64,000 nt of DNA, from positions 62,001 to 126,000 of the forward strand of contig JAQUVW010000002.1 in NCBI GenBank assembly GCA_028693235.1, given 5' to 3'. Below are positions 62,555 through 64,000 of this stretch, one piece after another; position 1 is the stretch's first letter; the number at the start of each line of letters is the position of its first letter. The notes beneath the pieces were generated by a model that searched no databases, was not told the DNA's origin, and saw only the letters and a program-made list of their open reading frames with translations. The translations under genes were made by a program, and so were the position numbers. Source of the DNA: Candidatus Gastranaerophilales bacterium (GTDB taxonomy: Bacteria > Cyanobacteriota > Vampirovibrionia > Gastranaerophilales > Gastranaerophilaceae).

Positions 62555-63892
62555 TTATTTTCCTATACAGAAGTTTTCAAAAATATTATCCAAAACTTCG
62601 TCTGTAATAACTTCGCCCGAGACCTCACTCACATGCATTAAGGCTGTTTTTATATCAATAGAAATTAAATCCTGAATTTCCATTAATTGAGTAGCCTTCA
62701 AAGCTTGTATAAGGGCTTCTTTTGAACGTTCTAAACATTCTTGTTGTCGCTGATTGGTGATAAATTCACCTTCTAAATCATTATTTTCTATAACTATTTT
62801 TTTAATTTCTTTTTTCAAATTTTCAATATTTTCGCCTGTTTTTACAGAAACAGAAAGAACATTATCTGTAGATTTTTTATGCAAATCAAATTTTGAAGCA
62901 ATTTTTATAAATGGCTTATCTTGAATTAAATTGAAAATTTCTTCATCTTCAGTTGTTATTCCTTTCACAATATCAAAAAGGAAAAGCACAATGTCAGCTT
63001 CAGCTATACATTTTTTTGTATAATCTATTCCGATAGATTCAACTTTGTCGATATTTTCCGCATCTCTAATTCCTGCAGTATCAATGATTGTAGCGGAAAT
63101 ACCATCTAAATCAATCGTTTCTTGGATTATATCACGTGTTGTCCCGGCAATCTCAGTGACTATTGCTCTATCTAAATTTAAAAGGGTATTAAATAAAGAA
63201 GATTTCCCGACATTAGGACGACCAACAACTGCAATTTTTATGCCTTGTCTTAGAATATTAGAACTTTTTGAAAATTTCAAAATATAATCAATTGAGTCAA
63301 TTGCTGATTTTATTTTTTCTTCTAAAACATTGTAATCAGGCTCTTTAACATCTTCGGGAAAATCAACCGCCGCAATAATTAAAGAATATAAATTAAAAAG
63401 AATATCTTTTATTTTATTAACTTCTTGAGATAATTTTCCTGATAAATTTTTAGCACTTTTCATTGCAAAAGTAGTTGTTTTCGCATGTATTAAATCCAAT
63501 ACAGCTTCTGCTTGTGACAAATCGAGTTTTTTATTAAGAAAAGCTCTTTTAGTATATTCTCCTCGTTCGGCAAGTCTTGCTCCGTTTTTTATTGTTAAAT
63601 CGAGAATTTTCCTTACAACATTAATACCGCCATGGCATTGAATTTCTATAACATCTTCACCTGTATAGCTGTTGGGTTTTTGAAATGGCAAAACTACCAC
63701 TTCGTCAACAAAATCGCCACCATCTATAATCCAACCATGTGCGATTTTTCCTGTTTTAATTTTTTTATTGGAAAAGATTTTTTGAATTATATCAAAAGCT
63801 TTTGTTCCGGAAACCCTTATAATACCAACTCCGCCCACTCCTAAAGGGGTGGCAATCGCACTAATTGTATCCATTTCATATTTTATAGCCAT
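62555..63892 (-). CDS. mnmE: tRNA modification GTPase MnmE
   Basis: 445 aa: N-terminal tetrahydrofolate-binding domain (DTISAIATPLGVGGVGIIRVSG), helical domain, G domain with P-loop GRPNVGKSSL, TAGIRD and the SKFD/K-type base motif, and the C-terminal FCIGK motif with its catalytic Cys. With MnmG it modifies wobble uridine of tRNAs. First of a three-gene operon. Confidence 0.97.
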   Translation of the reverse strand: MAIKYEMDTISAIATPLGVGGVGIIRVSGTKAFDIIQKIFSNKKIKTGKIAHGWIIDGGDFVDEVVVLPFQKPNSYTGEDVIEIQCHGGINVVRKILDLTIKNGARLAERGEYTKRAFLNKKLDLSQAEAVLDLIHAKTTTFAMKSAKNLSGKLSQEVNKIKDILFNLYSLIIAAVDFPEDVKEPDYNVLEEKIKSAIDSIDYILKFSKSSNILRQGIKIAVVGRPNVGKSSLFNTLLNLDRAIVTEIAGTTRDIIQETIDLDGISATIIDTAGIRDAENIDKVESIGIDYTKKCIAEADIVLFLFDIVKGITTEDEEIFNLIQDKPFIKIASKFDLHKKSTDNVLSVSVKTGENIENLKKEIKKIVIENNDLEGEFITNQRQQECLERSKEALIQALKATQLMEIQDLISIDIKTALMHVSEVSGEVITDEVLDNIFENFCIGK

Positions 63893-63928
63893 AATACAAT
63901 AATATAATTAAATCTTATATTTAACAAG

Positions 63929-63955
63929 AAGCGGACGATTTTTGCTCGCCCGCTT
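63929..63955. terminator. GC-rich hairpin upstream of mnmE
   Basis: AAGCGGACGA/TCGCCCGCTT, 10-position stem with one mismatch. It probably ends the gene coming from beyond the window edge; the T run is poor. Confidence 0.5.
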
Positions 63956-63970
63956 GAGTTGTAAGGTTTA

Positions 63971-64000
63971 TTATGCCGCTAACAAGGTTATCAATTGAGC
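63971..64000 (-). CDS. Possible C-terminal end of a gene continuing outside the window
   Basis: Minus-strand codons give AQLITLLAA and then TAA, directly before a hairpin. Only nine codons are visible, so identity cannot be judged and chance is possible. Confidence 0.25.
   Translation of the reverse strand, partial: AQLITLLAA

Overview
The window is AT-rich, densely packed bacterial chromosome with short intergenic gaps and many translationally coupled genes. Several features suggest a fermentative, anaerobic, non-photosynthetic relative of Cyanobacteria, probably gut Melainabacteria/Vampirovibrionia (Gastranaerophilales-like). These are a plant/cyanobacterial-type glutamate-cysteine ligase beside glutathione synthase, [FeFe]-hydrogenase genes, a hybrid cluster protein, pyruvate decarboxylase plus iron alcohol dehydrogenase, and no respiratory or photosynthetic genes. 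The taxonomic call is inference from gene content; there is no rRNA gene in the window.

Layout. 1-2.5 kb: the end of an M48 protease, then a compact promoter / Trp-Trp leader peptide / attenuator with no trp genes behind it, then a lineage-type membrane protein. 2.5-4.8 kb: a Crp/Fnr-type regulator divergent from hcp with a perfect palindrome between them. 4.8-13.7 kb: five unrelated enzymes (AAA+ ATPase, DEDDh exonuclease, phospholipase D-like protein, divergent kinase-like protein, metallophosphoesterase/5'-nucleotidase) that share a short N-terminal F-[KRT]-[GQ] element and lack Sec signals. 13.7-16.8 kb: gshB-gshA and a DMT transporter. 16.9-23.9 kb: a signalling locus made of a PocR/GAF/PAS histidine kinase convergent with a five-gene operon. 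That operon encodes a hydrogenase-like Fe-S sensor fused to a double-receiver hybrid kinase, a receiver, an HPt protein, a second receiver and a GspE-N/MshEN-like protein. 24-37.5 kb: mostly housekeeping metabolism (pdc, glnA, nadE, glyQ, gap), an amino acid permease, a radical SAM/SPASM protein, and tRNA-Thr and tRNA-His. 37.6-40.7 kb: a roughly 1000-residue surface protein with a type IV prepilin N-terminus, head-type repeats and an S74 self-cleaving chaperone. 40.9-45.4 kb: two plsC genes, infC-rpmI-rplT (infC starting at AUU) and an unusual gene-free kilobase. 45.4-53.6 kb: kup, an iron ADH and a five-gene hydrogenase operon (Trx-like ferredoxin, PAS-containing sensory hydrogenase, PP2C/SpoIIE phosphatase, Trx-like ferredoxin, group B-like hydrogenase). 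53.7-62 kb: a small winged-helix-type protein, a 6S RNA candidate, tRNA-Arg, three polyprenyl-phosphate-sugar-dependent glycosyltransferases, a PL4-type rhamnogalacturonan lyase and a DPM1-like glycosyltransferase. 62-64 kb: rqcP, a DciA-like gene and mnmE.

How the parts may work together. Two hydrogenase-derived sensors with altered proton-relay cysteines sit in separate signalling operons. One feeds a phosphorelay (kinase, receivers, HPt, pilus-ATPase-type N-domain). The other sits with a protein phosphatase and a probable catalytic hydrogenase. A related GTGA-type sequence box lies upstream of the hydrogenase operon and of the PocR kinase. Together they could match hydrogen/redox state to fermentation and possibly to pili or surface adhesion; this is inference. 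The strongest candidates for something new are the hydrogenase-sensor phosphorelay, the prepilin-S74 fusion and the shared N-terminal tag on a block of effector-like enzymes.
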